NCBI GenBank assembly: GCA_033283385.1
Contig: JAWMQQ010000002.1
Location: 828,682-892,681, forward strand
Direction of reading: 5' to 3'
Length of the DNA: 64,000 nt
From: Mangrovimicrobium sp033283385
GTDB taxonomy: Bacteria > Pseudomonadota > Gammaproteobacteria > Pseudomonadales > Halieaceae
The position numbers and the translations under genes are program-made. This document shows, piece after piece, positions 38,031 through 46,063 of the stretch (positions are counted from its first letter, which is position 1; the number at the start of each line of letters is the position of its first letter). The notes under the pieces are model-generated. The model ran no database searches, was not told where the DNA came from, and worked only from the letters and a program-made list of their open reading frames with translations.

Positions 38031-39809
38031 TTGTCAACGCGTCAAGTTGAAGCTACACCTACCCGCAATTCGCTACCGTTCCGCCCCGGCGATTTCAGCA
38101 CACTTACCGAGGCGCTGGATTACGCAGCCCACGGTGAAACCGGATTCAATTTCTACACCGGCCGCGGTGCCATTTACGCTGGCCTGAGCTATACGCAACT
38201 GCGCGCTGAAGCGCTGGAACTCGCCGACAAACTGCTGGGCCTGGGCCTTGCGAAGGGCGACCGTGTGGCGCTTATCGCGGAAACCGATCCCGAATTCATT
38301 CGCTTCTTCTGCGCCTGCCAGTACGCCGGCCTGATTCCCGTTGCCCTGCCCGCATCGGTAAAGCTGGGTGCGCACGCCATTTATGTAGCGCAGCTGCGCT
38401 CGCTGCTTGAAGCCAGCGACGCCGCTGTAGGCGTGGCCTCTGAAGGCTACCTCCCGTTCCTGCAGGAGGCGGGTGAGCCGCTGTCCCTGCGCATGGTCGG
38501 CGAACCCGCCGACTTCCACGCGCTGCCGGCGCGCGGCATGACCCTGCCCGAGGTGAGCGCGGACGATATCGCGTATATCCAGTACACCTCCGGCAGCACC
38601 CGTTTCCCGCGCGGCGTTGTGGTTCGCCACCACACCGCCATGGCGAATATCCAGGGCATCTCCGGCGACGGCCTGAAGATCGGCCCGACCGACCGCCTGA
38701 TGTCCTGGCTGCCCTTCTACCACGACATGGGCCTGGTGGGCTTCGTGCTGGTGCCGCTGGCCACCCAGATATCCGTCGATTACCTCGATACCCGCGAGTT
38801 CGCGGTGCGCCCGCGCCAGTGGCTGACCCTGATGACCAAGACGAAGGCCACCATCTCCTTCGCCCCGAGCTTCGGCTACGACCTGTGCGCCCGCCGCGTA
38901 CGCCCCAGCAACCTGGAGGAGTACGACCTGAGCAACTGGCGCGTGGCCGGTATCGGCGCGGAGATGATCCGCCCCCAGACCCTGGAGCTGTTCGCCGAGA
39001 TACTGGAGCCCTGCGGCTTCGACCGCCGCGCCTTCACCGCCTGCTACGGCATGGCCGAGTGCACCCTGGGCGTGAGCTTCTCGCCGCTGGGCCGCGGTTT
39101 CACCACCCATTACATCGATGCAGACCACCTGTCCGAGCACCACGAAGCCGTGCTGCTGGCGGCCAACGAAGGTCGCGGCCGCGGCCGTCACTTCGTCAAC
39201 TGCGGCAAGCCACTGCCCAGCTTCGAGGTGGAAATCCGCGACAACGGCAAGGTACTGGAAGACTGGAAGAGCGGTGTTATCTACCTGCGCGGCCCCAGCG
39301 TCATGGAAGGCTACTTCAACATGCCCGCCGAGACCCGCGACGTGCTCGACGAGAACGGCTGGCTGAACACCGGTGACATCGGTTACCTCGCCGACGGCGT
39401 GCTGACCATTACCGGCCGCAAGAAAGACATCATCATCATCCACGGCCGCAACATCTGGCCGCAGGACCTCGAGCACATTGCCGAGGCCCAGCCGGAGTTC
39501 CGTCCCGGCGACGCGGTGGCGTTCTCCGCCCCCGACGACGAGGGCGAGGAGCACTGTGTCATGCTGGTCCAGTGCCGCGAGACCGACCCGGCCATCCGCA
39601 ACACCCTGGTACGTCGCCTGACTGCGCTGCTGCGCATGGAGATGAGCCTGGACTGCTACGTGGAGCTGGTGCCCATCCACTCCCTGCCGCGCACCTCCTC
39701 CGGCAAGCTCTCCCGGGCCAAGGCGCGCCTGGACTTCATCGCCGCACAGGCCGCTGAACGCGACGACAGCTTCGCCGCCGAACTGCGGCGCAGGGCGGCC
39801 ACAGCCTGA
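38031..39809 (+). CDS. Fatty acyl-AMP ligase (FAAL) / acyl-ACP synthetase
   Basis: 592 aa adenylate-forming enzyme. The P-loop YTSGSTRFPRGVVV is near residue 184. Further motifs are WLPFYHDMGLVGF, ACYGMAECTLG, GWLNTGDIGYL and GRKKDIIIIHGRNIWPQDLE. The last is the FAAL-type core, with a C-terminal catalytic Lys in TSSGKLSRAK. FAALs activate a free fatty acid as acyl-AMP and load it on an ACP. It matches the acyl-ACP synthetase of the Caulobacter ceramide locus in function and neighbourhood. TTG start at 38031 with AGGAGG eight bases upstream, the best ribosome binding site in the region. First gene of a five-gene operon. Confidence 0.9.
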   Translation: MSTRQVEATPTRNSLPFRPGDFSTLTEALDYAAHGETGFNFYTGRGAIYAGLSYTQLRAEALELADKLLGLGLAKGDRVALIAETDPEFIRFFCACQYAGLIPVALPASVKLGAHAIYVAQLRSLLEASDAAVGVASEGYLPFLQEAGEPLSLRMVGEPADFHALPARGMTLPEVSADDIAYIQYTSGSTRFPRGVVVRHHTAMANIQGISGDGLKIGPTDRLMSWLPFYHDMGLVGFVLVPLATQISVDYLDTREFAVRPRQWLTLMTKTKATISFAPSFGYDLCARRVRPSNLEEYDLSNWRVAGIGAEMIRPQTLELFAEILEPCGFDRRAFTACYGMAECTLGVSFSPLGRGFTTHYIDADHLSEHHEAVLLAANEGRGRGRHFVNCGKPLPSFEVEIRDNGKVLEDWKSGVIYLRGPSVMEGYFNMPAETRDVLDENGWLNTGDIGYLADGVLTITGRKKDIIIIHGRNIWPQDLEHIAEAQPEFRPGDAVAFSAPDDEGEEHCVMLVQCRETDPAIRNTLVRRLTALLRMEMSLDCYVELVPIHSLPRTSSGKLSRAKARLDFIAAQAAERDDSFAAELRRRAATA

Positions 39810-40747
39810 TCTCCCGCGATACCCCGGTCGCACTGACCGGCGCCACCGGCTTTATCGGTACCTGGTTGTGCCGTGAGTTGCTGGCGCGCGGCTGCCGTGT
39901 GCGCGCGCTGGCCCGGGATACCGCCCGGGCCGCCCGCGTGCTGGGCGGGCAGGTCGAGCTGGTGGCCGGCGACCTCGCCGATACCGCCGCCCTAGAGCAG
40001 CTGGTCAGCGACAGTACTGCCGTCATCCACGCGGCGGGCGCGGTGCGCGGCGCCAGCGCGGCGGATTTCGACCGGGTCAACGTGGATGGCACAGCCGCTA
40101 TCCTTGATGCCATGACAAACATTTCTGCAACGCCCACCCTGGTACTGGTTTCCTCCCTTGCGGCGCGCGAGCCGCAGCTGTCCTGGTACGCCCACAGCAA
40201 GCGGGCGGCAGAGGAACTGGTGCAGGCGCGTGCCGGCGCCGACTGGCTGATCGTGCGCCCGCCGGCGGTCTACGGCCCCGGCGACCGCGAGATGCTGCCG
40301 CTGTTTCGCGCCATGCAGCGCGGCTGGGTGCCGGTGCCGGGCGATCCGAAGTCGCGGTTTTCCCTGGTACATGTGAGCGACCTGGTGCGGGCGATCGCCG
40401 ATTGCCTGGAGGCGCCGTCAGCGCGCCGCGCCACCTTCACGCCCTGCGATGGCCGCCCCCGCGGCTACGACTGGGCGGAGGTCGCCGGTATCGCCGGTGA
40501 GGTCTGTGGCCGCCGTGTCCGTGTGACTCGCGTGCCCGCTCCGCTGCTGGATGCCGTCGCGGCCTCCAACCTCGCTCTGTCGCGGGCGCTGGGCCGCCAG
40601 CCCATGCTGACCCCGCCCAAGCTGCGCGAGCTGCGCCACCCGGACTGGGTGGTGGACAACAGCGAAATCACGCGTGCCTGCGGCTGGCAGCCGGCCATCG
40701 GCCTGCGCGAGGGCCTGGCGGACCTGCTGGGGGTGCCCCTTGGCTGA
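39806..40747 (+). CDS. NAD-dependent epimerase/SDR, CerR-like ceramide reductase
   Basis: 313 aa extended SDR. The Rossmann motif TGATGFIG is at residues 11-18, DLADTAAL follows, and the catalytic YAHSK has Tyr/Lys and an upstream SS. WLIVRPPAVYGPGD and a C-terminal substrate domain complete it. No ATG, GTG or TTG lies upstream of the Rossmann motif within the open frame; the first, TTG at 39866, would delete it. CTG at 39806, forming a CTGA overlap with the ligase stop, is therefore the likely start. Role by context: reduction of the 3-keto group of the ketoceramide made by SPT and the ceramide synthase. Stop overlaps the next gene. Confidence 0.8.
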   Translation: MISRDTPVALTGATGFIGTWLCRELLARGCRVRALARDTARAARVLGGQVELVAGDLADTAALEQLVSDSTAVIHAAGAVRGASAADFDRVNVDGTAAILDAMTNISATPTLVLVSSLAAREPQLSWYAHSKRAAEELVQARAGADWLIVRPPAVYGPGDREMLPLFRAMQRGWVPVPGDPKSRFSLVHVSDLVRAIADCLEAPSARRATFTPCDGRPRGYDWAEVAGIAGEVCGRRVRVTRVPAPLLDAVAASNLALSRALGRQPMLTPPKLRELRHPDWVVDNSEITRACGWQPAIGLREGLADLLGVPLG

Positions 40748-41732
40748 ATTCATTCTCGGCAACTCCCTGCGCAAGCTGGCCCGCGCCAACAAGCCGCTCC
40801 AGAACGCGCTGTGGCGCCTTGATTACGCCCTGGTCTGGGTGCTGGTGAAATTATTTGCAGCCCTGCCGGTGGACGCTGCCTCGCGCTTAGGCGACCGGGT
40901 GGGCCGCTGGATCGGCCCGCGACTGTCGCGCAAGCACGCGATCTTCAAGGCCAACTTCGCCGTGGTGTTCCCGGAGCTGGATGACGCGGGCCTGGATGCC
41001 CTGGCGCGGGACGCCTGGGGCCAGGCGGGCCGGGTGCTGGCGGAATATCCCCACCTTGAGGCGCTCTACCACGACCCGCAGCGCCTGCAGGTCGAGGTGA
41101 TGGAGGAGATCGAGACCTTCCGCGACCCCTCCCGCCCGGCGGTGTTCGTCGGCGCCCACCTGAGCAACTGGGAAATCATGGCCTCGGCGGTGGCGCTCAA
41201 GGGCGTGCCGGTGGCCAGCCTCTATTCGCCGCCGACCAACCCCCTGCTGGACCGCATGCTGCGCGACTCCCGCGCCGCGCTCAACTGCGAGCTGCTGCCG
41301 CGGGACAACAGCGCCCGCCTGATGATGCGCTGCCTCAAGCACGGTCGCTCGGTGGGCATGGTGATGGACCGCCGGGTGGACGACGGAAGCCCGGTACCGT
41401 TTTTTGGCCGCGACAAGCTGAGCACGCTGGTGCCGGCGCGCCTGGCGCTGAAACACCACTGCGATATGGTCCCCATCCGGGTCGAGCGCCTGCAGGATGC
41501 GCGCTATCGCATCACCTTCTATCCCCCGGTGCGCCCGCGCTGCGAAGACGCCGGGCAGGCGGAGCAGGCGGAGGACATGATTGCGCAGGTACACGAGCTG
41601 TTCGAGGGCTGGATTAGGGAAAATCCCCGTGATTGGTTGTGCTCGAAACGTTTGTGGCCAAAAGGTAAAATAGACCCCTCGGTGCAAGCCGCCGACGCCG
41701 ACGAAGCGAAATCCCGAAACGATGATGACTGA
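40740..41732 (+). CDS. LpxL/HtrB-like lipid acyltransferase (1)
   Basis: 330 aa. Lip_A_acyltrans family: an N-terminal membrane-associated helix, then the catalytic HxxxxE in FVGAHLSNWEIMA, SLYSPPTNPLLDRML, and GRSVGMVMDRRVDDGSPVPFFG (acyl-donor and acceptor site). The C-terminus has WLCSKRLWPKG. Members transfer acyl chains to lipid A from acyl-ACP at the inner membrane. In this operon a sphingolipid hydroxyl or a glycolipid is an equally good acceptor. TTG start at 40740 overlaps the CerR stop by eight bases; GGGGG stands before it. The C-terminus overlaps the hydroxylase start. Confidence 0.82.
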   Translation: MAEFILGNSLRKLARANKPLQNALWRLDYALVWVLVKLFAALPVDAASRLGDRVGRWIGPRLSRKHAIFKANFAVVFPELDDAGLDALARDAWGQAGRVLAEYPHLEALYHDPQRLQVEVMEEIETFRDPSRPAVFVGAHLSNWEIMASAVALKGVPVASLYSPPTNPLLDRMLRDSRAALNCELLPRDNSARLMMRCLKHGRSVGMVMDRRVDDGSPVPFFGRDKLSTLVPARLALKHHCDMVPIRVERLQDARYRITFYPPVRPRCEDAGQAEQAEDMIAQVHELFEGWIRENPRDWLCSKRLWPKGKIDPSVQAADADEAKSRNDDD

Positions 41733-42333
41733 CCGCAAGCCCCACGAATCCATTCGCCTGTTCGAGAACGACACCCTCGAGCGCCTGTCCCACGTGCACC
41801 CCATCACCCCGCTGGTGGTATGGGCGCCGGTGGTGGCCTGGCTGTTCTGGCGTTCAGCGCAGCTGCACGAACTGCCGGCGTTGCCGCTGCTGGCCATGGT
41901 CCTGCTGGGCCTCTTCATCTGGACGCTGGTGGAGTACGTCCTTCACCGCTTCCTGTTCCACTACCCGGCGCGCTCAAAGGCGGGCAAGTGGCTGGTATTC
42001 CTGTTTCACGGCAACCACCACCAGGACCCCATGGACAAGACCCGGCTGGTGTTCCCGCCGGCGGGGGCGATCCCCATCATGGCGCTGCTCTACCTGCTGT
42101 TTTCGGCGGTGGTCCCGGCTCCCTGGATCGAGCCCTACATGGCCGGCTTTATCATCGGTTACCTGATATACGACTACATCCACTACGCCACCCATCACTT
42201 CCACATGCGCAACCCGGTGGCGAAGTACATCAAGCACTACCACCTGCGCCACCACTTCTCCGGCAAGACCGGGCGCTACGGCGTGAGTTCGCCGCTGTGG
42301 GACCTGGTATTCGGCACCTATCCGCGTCGCTGA
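41722..42333 (+). CDS. Fatty acid hydroxylase / sterol desaturase superfamily protein
   Basis: 203 aa membrane diiron enzyme. The His clusters are in order: HRFLFH (near 75), HGNHH, HYATHH and HYHLRHHF, the pattern of FA2H/Scs7 and ERG3 family enzymes. About four TM helices. In yeast and animals the closest functional analogues hydroxylate the fatty acyl chain or the long-chain base of ceramide. Its position inside the ceramide operon makes a hydroxy-ceramide product plausible. ATG at 41722 or 41725, overlapping the previous stop. Confidence 0.85.
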   Translation: MMTDRKPHESIRLFENDTLERLSHVHPITPLVVWAPVVAWLFWRSAQLHELPALPLLAMVLLGLFIWTLVEYVLHRFLFHYPARSKAGKWLVFLFHGNHHQDPMDKTRLVFPPAGAIPIMALLYLLFSAVVPAPWIEPYMAGFIIGYLIYDYIHYATHHFHMRNPVAKYIKHYHLRHHFSGKTGRYGVSSPLWDLVFGTYPRR

Positions 42334-42345
42334 GCCGTCGCCTCG

Positions 42346-43278
42346 ATGGCTGAGTACTACCTCGTTCCCAAGCGCCTGGCGCGCCGCGTACCGGCGCTGG
42401 GCAGGGCCGCACAGTACCTCGAGAGCGCGCTGTTTCGCGCGGTGTTCTGGGTGATGCGGCACATTCCCCTGAGCGCCGCCTACCGCCTGTCCGGCGGCCT
42501 GTTTTCGCTGGTCGGGCCGCACACGGGGAAGGCGAAAAAGGCGCAGGAAAACCTCGCCGTGGCCTTTCCCGAATCCGGCGAGCGCTGGCGCACCGAGACC
42601 ACCCGCGGGATCTTCCGCAGCCTCGGCTACGCCGCGGTGGAACTGGTGCGCATGGACAAGGTGTGGGAGCGGCGCGATGAACTGCTGGAGTTCGTCATCG
42701 AGCCCGGGGCGCAGGCCTGGCTGGACTCGGGGCGGGCGGCGGTCATGGTCACCGCCCATGTCGGGCCCTGGCAGGCGGTCAACCTGATCGCGCGCCAGTA
42801 CGGACTCAAGGTCAGCACCATCTACGCGCCGGAGTCGAACCTGGCCATGACCGGACTGATGAACGAGATGCGCGCCTCCTTCGGCGTCGGCTGGATTTCC
42901 TCAGAGGAGGGCGTGCGCCCGCTGCTGCGGGAGCTGCAGGACGGCAACGTCGTCGGCATGGCGATGGATACCCGGCTGGACAGCGGCAAGCTGATTCCCT
43001 TCTTCGGTCGCGAGGCGCTGACCAATACCAGCGCGGCGGGGCTGGCCCTGCGTACCGGCGCGGCGCTGATCCCGGTGCGCGCCCAGCGGCTGCCGGGCGG
43101 CCGCTTCCGCATCTTCACCTACGACCCGCTGGTACCCGCCGATCCCGATGCGGACCCCCGCGAGCAGGCGGTGGAACTCACCGCCCAGGTCAACCGCGCT
43201 TTCGAGAGCTGGATCCGCGAGACGCCGTCCCAGTGGATCTGCCTCAAGCGCCGCTGGCCCAAGGGCCACAAGCTGTAG
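42346..43278 (+). CDS. LpxL/HtrB-like lipid acyltransferase (2)
   Basis: 310 aa, second member of the lipid A acyltransferase family. ARRVPALGRAAQYLESALFRAVFWV starts it. The catalytic region reads MVTAHVGPWQAVN, so the HxxxxE dyad has Gln where Glu is expected. IYAPESNLAMTGLMNEMR, GNVVGMAMDTRLDSGKLIPFFG and WICLKRRWPKG parallel the first copy. The missing acid could lower activity or shift chemistry. The TAG stop is provided by a REP unit. Start ATG at 42346, 12 bases after the hydroxylase stop. Confidence 0.78.
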   Translation: MAEYYLVPKRLARRVPALGRAAQYLESALFRAVFWVMRHIPLSAAYRLSGGLFSLVGPHTGKAKKAQENLAVAFPESGERWRTETTRGIFRSLGYAAVELVRMDKVWERRDELLEFVIEPGAQAWLDSGRAAVMVTAHVGPWQAVNLIARQYGLKVSTIYAPESNLAMTGLMNEMRASFGVGWISSEEGVRPLLRELQDGNVVGMAMDTRLDSGKLIPFFGREALTNTSAAGLALRTGAALIPVRAQRLPGGRFRIFTYDPLVPADPDADPREQAVELTAQVNRAFESWIRETPSQWICLKRRWPKGHKL

Positions 43279-43394
43279 GAGCCTGCTACGCCCGAACGCG
43301 GACCGAGGCGATCGCGGTGTTCGCCCACCCGCGGGGCCATCGCCCGCGTAGCGGGCTCCCACAGAACCTGATCGCGCACATAGCGCGCTCCTGC
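43275..43394 (+). repeat. REP-like palindromic repeat cluster 3
   Basis: GTAGGAGCCTGCTACG unit at the left, a CCCGCGTAGCGGGCTCCCAC unit in the middle and a GCACATAGCGCGCTCCTGCG unit at the right, with GATCGC-type links. More degenerate than clusters 1 and 2. The first unit's TAG (43276-43278) is the stop codon of the acyltransferase gene before it. Confidence 0.75.
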
Positions 43395-43430
43395 GAAAAG
43401 CGGATCGTGATCGTCGGGCGCGGAGCGCTG

Positions 43431-45173
43431 TCAGAACTGCTCGCGCACCCGGAACAGCAGTTGCACACTGTCCACGTCGTCGCCGCTGGCCAGCGGGAAA
43501 GCGAGATCCACGTGCACCACCCGGTTCTTGTTGGCGCGGCTGGAGTTGAGCCGTAGCCCGATACCCACGTCAACCAGGGTGCCCCCGTTGGCGCCGTTGT
43601 CCCGGTCGTCGTACCAGGCCCTGCCGACATCCAGGAAGGCCGCCGCGCCCACCCGGAAAAGGCGGAAGATATGCAGGTCGGAGTAGTAGCGCTCCTCGAT
43701 GTTGAGGACGTAACTGCGGTCGCCGACCTGGTAGTTGCGCTCGTAGCCGCGCATGCCGTTCTCGCCCCCCAGCACCACCTGCCTGTCGCTGGTCAGCCCC
43801 TTGGTGTAATCCATGCGGGCACTGCTGTAGAAGGTCCACTGGTTGTGCTGGCGGTAGTAGTAGGAGGTGGTGAGCGCGGTCCAGAGGTTCTCGTATTCCC
43901 AGTCGTCGGGCGACACATAGCCGTTGGCGTCTACCTGCACCCGCCACATGCCGTGCTTGCTGATCCACAGGGTGTTGCGGTAGTACGCGTCGAACGCCAG
44001 CAGGTCGCGGCTTGCGCCGAAGGCTTCCGCCGACCAACCGAGGGTCCAGTGGTAGCTCTCCCCGGTGTAGAAATCCTCGGTGCGGCCGATGTAGTTCATG
44101 TTGCGCACCTTCAGGTACTGGTCCTCGATGGACTGGTAACCGATGAAGGGATAGGCGTAATTGCGGGATTCGGGCAGCTGCGCCGGCGGGATTTTCGAGT
44201 CGCTGTACTCGAAGTCGTTGGTCTCGTAGTGCACGCCCGCCTGCCAGCGCCCGACCCTGTGCCCCTCCTCGGGGTTGTCGGCGAGCGCGCCGAAGACGTG
44301 GAACCTGTCGTATTCGTGATTGAACTCGGTGACCTCGTCGCCGCGATACCAGGTGGTCTCCTCCAGCTTGCCCTGGGTGATATTGCCGCCCGCCGACCAG
44401 GCCTCGTAGACGGAGAAGAACGGCCGCTCTATGCCCAGGTTGCGGTAGTAGCCGTCGCTGTTGTCGCCGTAGGTCAGGGCCAGGTGCCAGCGCGAATTCA
44501 GCACCGCGGGGTCGCGGTAGTTGAGGCTGGCGCCGCTGCGGTCGGGGTCGTTCTCGTAGATCAGGCCCAGTTCCTTGCCGCTGCCGAGGACGTTGGAATC
44601 GGTGATGCCGAAGGCCGAGCTGTTGTCCCCGCCGCTGCGCGAGAGGCTGAGGGTGGGGTTGAGGGTCCAGATATCCCGGGTGAACACCTCGACCTCGACG
44701 CGGTTCCCGCAGACCCTGCGCGGGATCACGCGCGCGTCGTAGAGGAAGGGCAACTCGCGCAGCAGGCGCTCGGATTCGGCCATCAGGGCGGGGTTGTACG
44801 GATCGCCCTCGGCGACCAGCATTTGGCTGTGGACCACGGACTCCCAGGTCACCACATTGAAGCGGTTTGCCAGGTTGTAAAGCCAGTTGTTCTCCCGCGG
44901 GTCCTCGCTGTTGAAGACGTTGTAGCGGGTGTAGGAGATGGAACCGACCACCAGGTCGCCCTGCAAGGATTTGGCGAAGGCGAGCTGCGCCTTGTTGCGG
45001 AGGAAGTTGAACGTCTGCATGCGGGAGAGTTCCGGGCCGTCGCGGCAGGCCTCACCCGTGGCCGGCTCCGGGTCGGCCGCCCGCACCAGCGCGCCGCAAA
45101 GCATAAGCAGGAGCGCCAGCGCGAGCCTCCATGGTTCCGGGGATTTTGGATACCAGAGTGTGCGGAACTGCAA
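43431..45173 (-). CDS. Omp85 (BamA/TamA) superfamily outer membrane protein
   Basis: 580 aa with a signal peptide (ALALLLMLCGALVRA). One POTRA-like region lies near 100-170 (ELPFLYDARVIPRRV, VEVEVFTRDIW), followed by a beta-barrel of about 400 residues. VVLGGENGMRGYERNYQVG is the Omp85 lid/L6 motif, and the protein ends in Phe (VREQF), the BAM recognition signal. TTG start at 45173 with AGGGAGC upstream. Not BamA or TamA themselves (too short, single POTRA). It may insert proteins or move a lipid in the outer membrane. Convergent with the ceramide operon and divergent from the oxygenase gene. Confidence 0.8.
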   Translation of the reverse strand: MQFRTLWYPKSPEPWRLALALLLMLCGALVRAADPEPATGEACRDGPELSRMQTFNFLRNKAQLAFAKSLQGDLVVGSISYTRYNVFNSEDPRENNWLYNLANRFNVVTWESVVHSQMLVAEGDPYNPALMAESERLLRELPFLYDARVIPRRVCGNRVEVEVFTRDIWTLNPTLSLSRSGGDNSSAFGITDSNVLGSGKELGLIYENDPDRSGASLNYRDPAVLNSRWHLALTYGDNSDGYYRNLGIERPFFSVYEAWSAGGNITQGKLEETTWYRGDEVTEFNHEYDRFHVFGALADNPEEGHRVGRWQAGVHYETNDFEYSDSKIPPAQLPESRNYAYPFIGYQSIEDQYLKVRNMNYIGRTEDFYTGESYHWTLGWSAEAFGASRDLLAFDAYYRNTLWISKHGMWRVQVDANGYVSPDDWEYENLWTALTTSYYYRQHNQWTFYSSARMDYTKGLTSDRQVVLGGENGMRGYERNYQVGDRSYVLNIEERYYSDLHIFRLFRVGAAAFLDVGRAWYDDRDNGANGGTLVDVGIGLRLNSSRANKNRVVHVDLAFPLASGDDVDSVQLLFRVREQF

Positions 45174-45296
45174 TCGCGTGCTCCCTGTATACTCGGGGTT
45201 TCATTCTCGGCCAGGGGCTCGAAGCCCGGCAAGGAAATAATGCCGAATGCCCCATATTCCATTATATTGCAGGCAGCAAAGGCAAAGGGTTTCGGG

Positions 45297-46052
45297 ATGA
45301 GTGCGGTGCAGTACCTGAATCAACAGTTGATGGATTCGATCCAGACCGCGGAATTCCGTGGAACCCGGCCGTTTCCGTGGCTGAACCCACAGAATTTTTT
45401 CAACCCGGAGCACTACGGTGAACTGCTCGATACACTGCCGGACATCTCGCAGTTTCGCGGCTCGTTCTACGGCACCCGCAAGCACGGGCAGAAGGGGCAC
45501 GACCGCTATGTGCTGGACTACGAGGACGGTATGTCGCTGGCGGCGCCCTGGCAGGCGGTGATCGACGAGATGCGCGGCGACAGCTACCGGCGCTTCGTCT
45601 GCCGGCTGCTGGATGTCCGCGATATCCGCTTCCGCTTCCACTGGCACTACACGCCCGCCGGCTGCGAGGTGTCACCGCACTGCGATTCCCGCGGCAAGCT
45701 GGGCTCCCAGATCTTCTACCTCAATTCGGCCCGGGACTGGGACCCCGCCTGGGGTGGGGAAACCGTGGTCCTCGACGACGAGGGGCGGTTTCCCGCCGCC
45801 AGCGCGCCGGCCTTCGAGGACTTCACTCGCGAATACGCGGCCCAGACCGCGGATAACCGCAGCCTGCTGTTCGCCCGCCGCGGCAATTCCTGGCACGGCG
45901 TACACGCGGTGACTTGCCCGGAGGGCTACTACCGCAAGGTGTTCATCGTGGTATTCGAGGCACACCGGCCGCTGCGGCTGGCCGCCAAGAAGTTGAAGCG
46001 CGCGCTGCGCGGCAAGCCGCTGGTTACCGACAAAGAACGGATGATGTACTAA
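45297..46052 (+). CDS. 2-oxoglutarate/Fe(II)-dependent oxygenase family protein
   Basis: 251 aa. Iron ligands HxD in EVSPHCDSRGKLGSQIFYL, distal His in NSWHGVHAV, and the Arg of YYRKVFIVVFE. WNP-like 'AWGGETVVLDD' is typical of prolyl-hydroxylase-type folds. ATG at 45297 has AAAGGG seven bases upstream; an ATG at 45240 in the same frame has AAGGAA too close to it and adds 19 non-conserved residues. A frame open back to 43671 crosses the barrel gene and is antisense shadow. Substrate unknown; paired with a sulfotransferase downstream, as the other oxygenase is paired at 24.7 kb. Confidence 0.72.
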   Translation: MSAVQYLNQQLMDSIQTAEFRGTRPFPWLNPQNFFNPEHYGELLDTLPDISQFRGSFYGTRKHGQKGHDRYVLDYEDGMSLAAPWQAVIDEMRGDSYRRFVCRLLDVRDIRFRFHWHYTPAGCEVSPHCDSRGKLGSQIFYLNSARDWDPAWGGETVVLDDEGRFPAASAPAFEDFTREYAAQTADNRSLLFARRGNSWHGVHAVTCPEGYYRKVFIVVFEAHRPLRLAAKKLKRALRGKPLVTDKERMMY

Positions 46053-46063
46053 CGCTGTGAGAC

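Noticed and set aside
43671..45296. Upstream extension of the oxygenase gene to 793 aa
   Set aside because: It is antisense to the Omp85-like gene; the conserved oxygenase begins near 45297.
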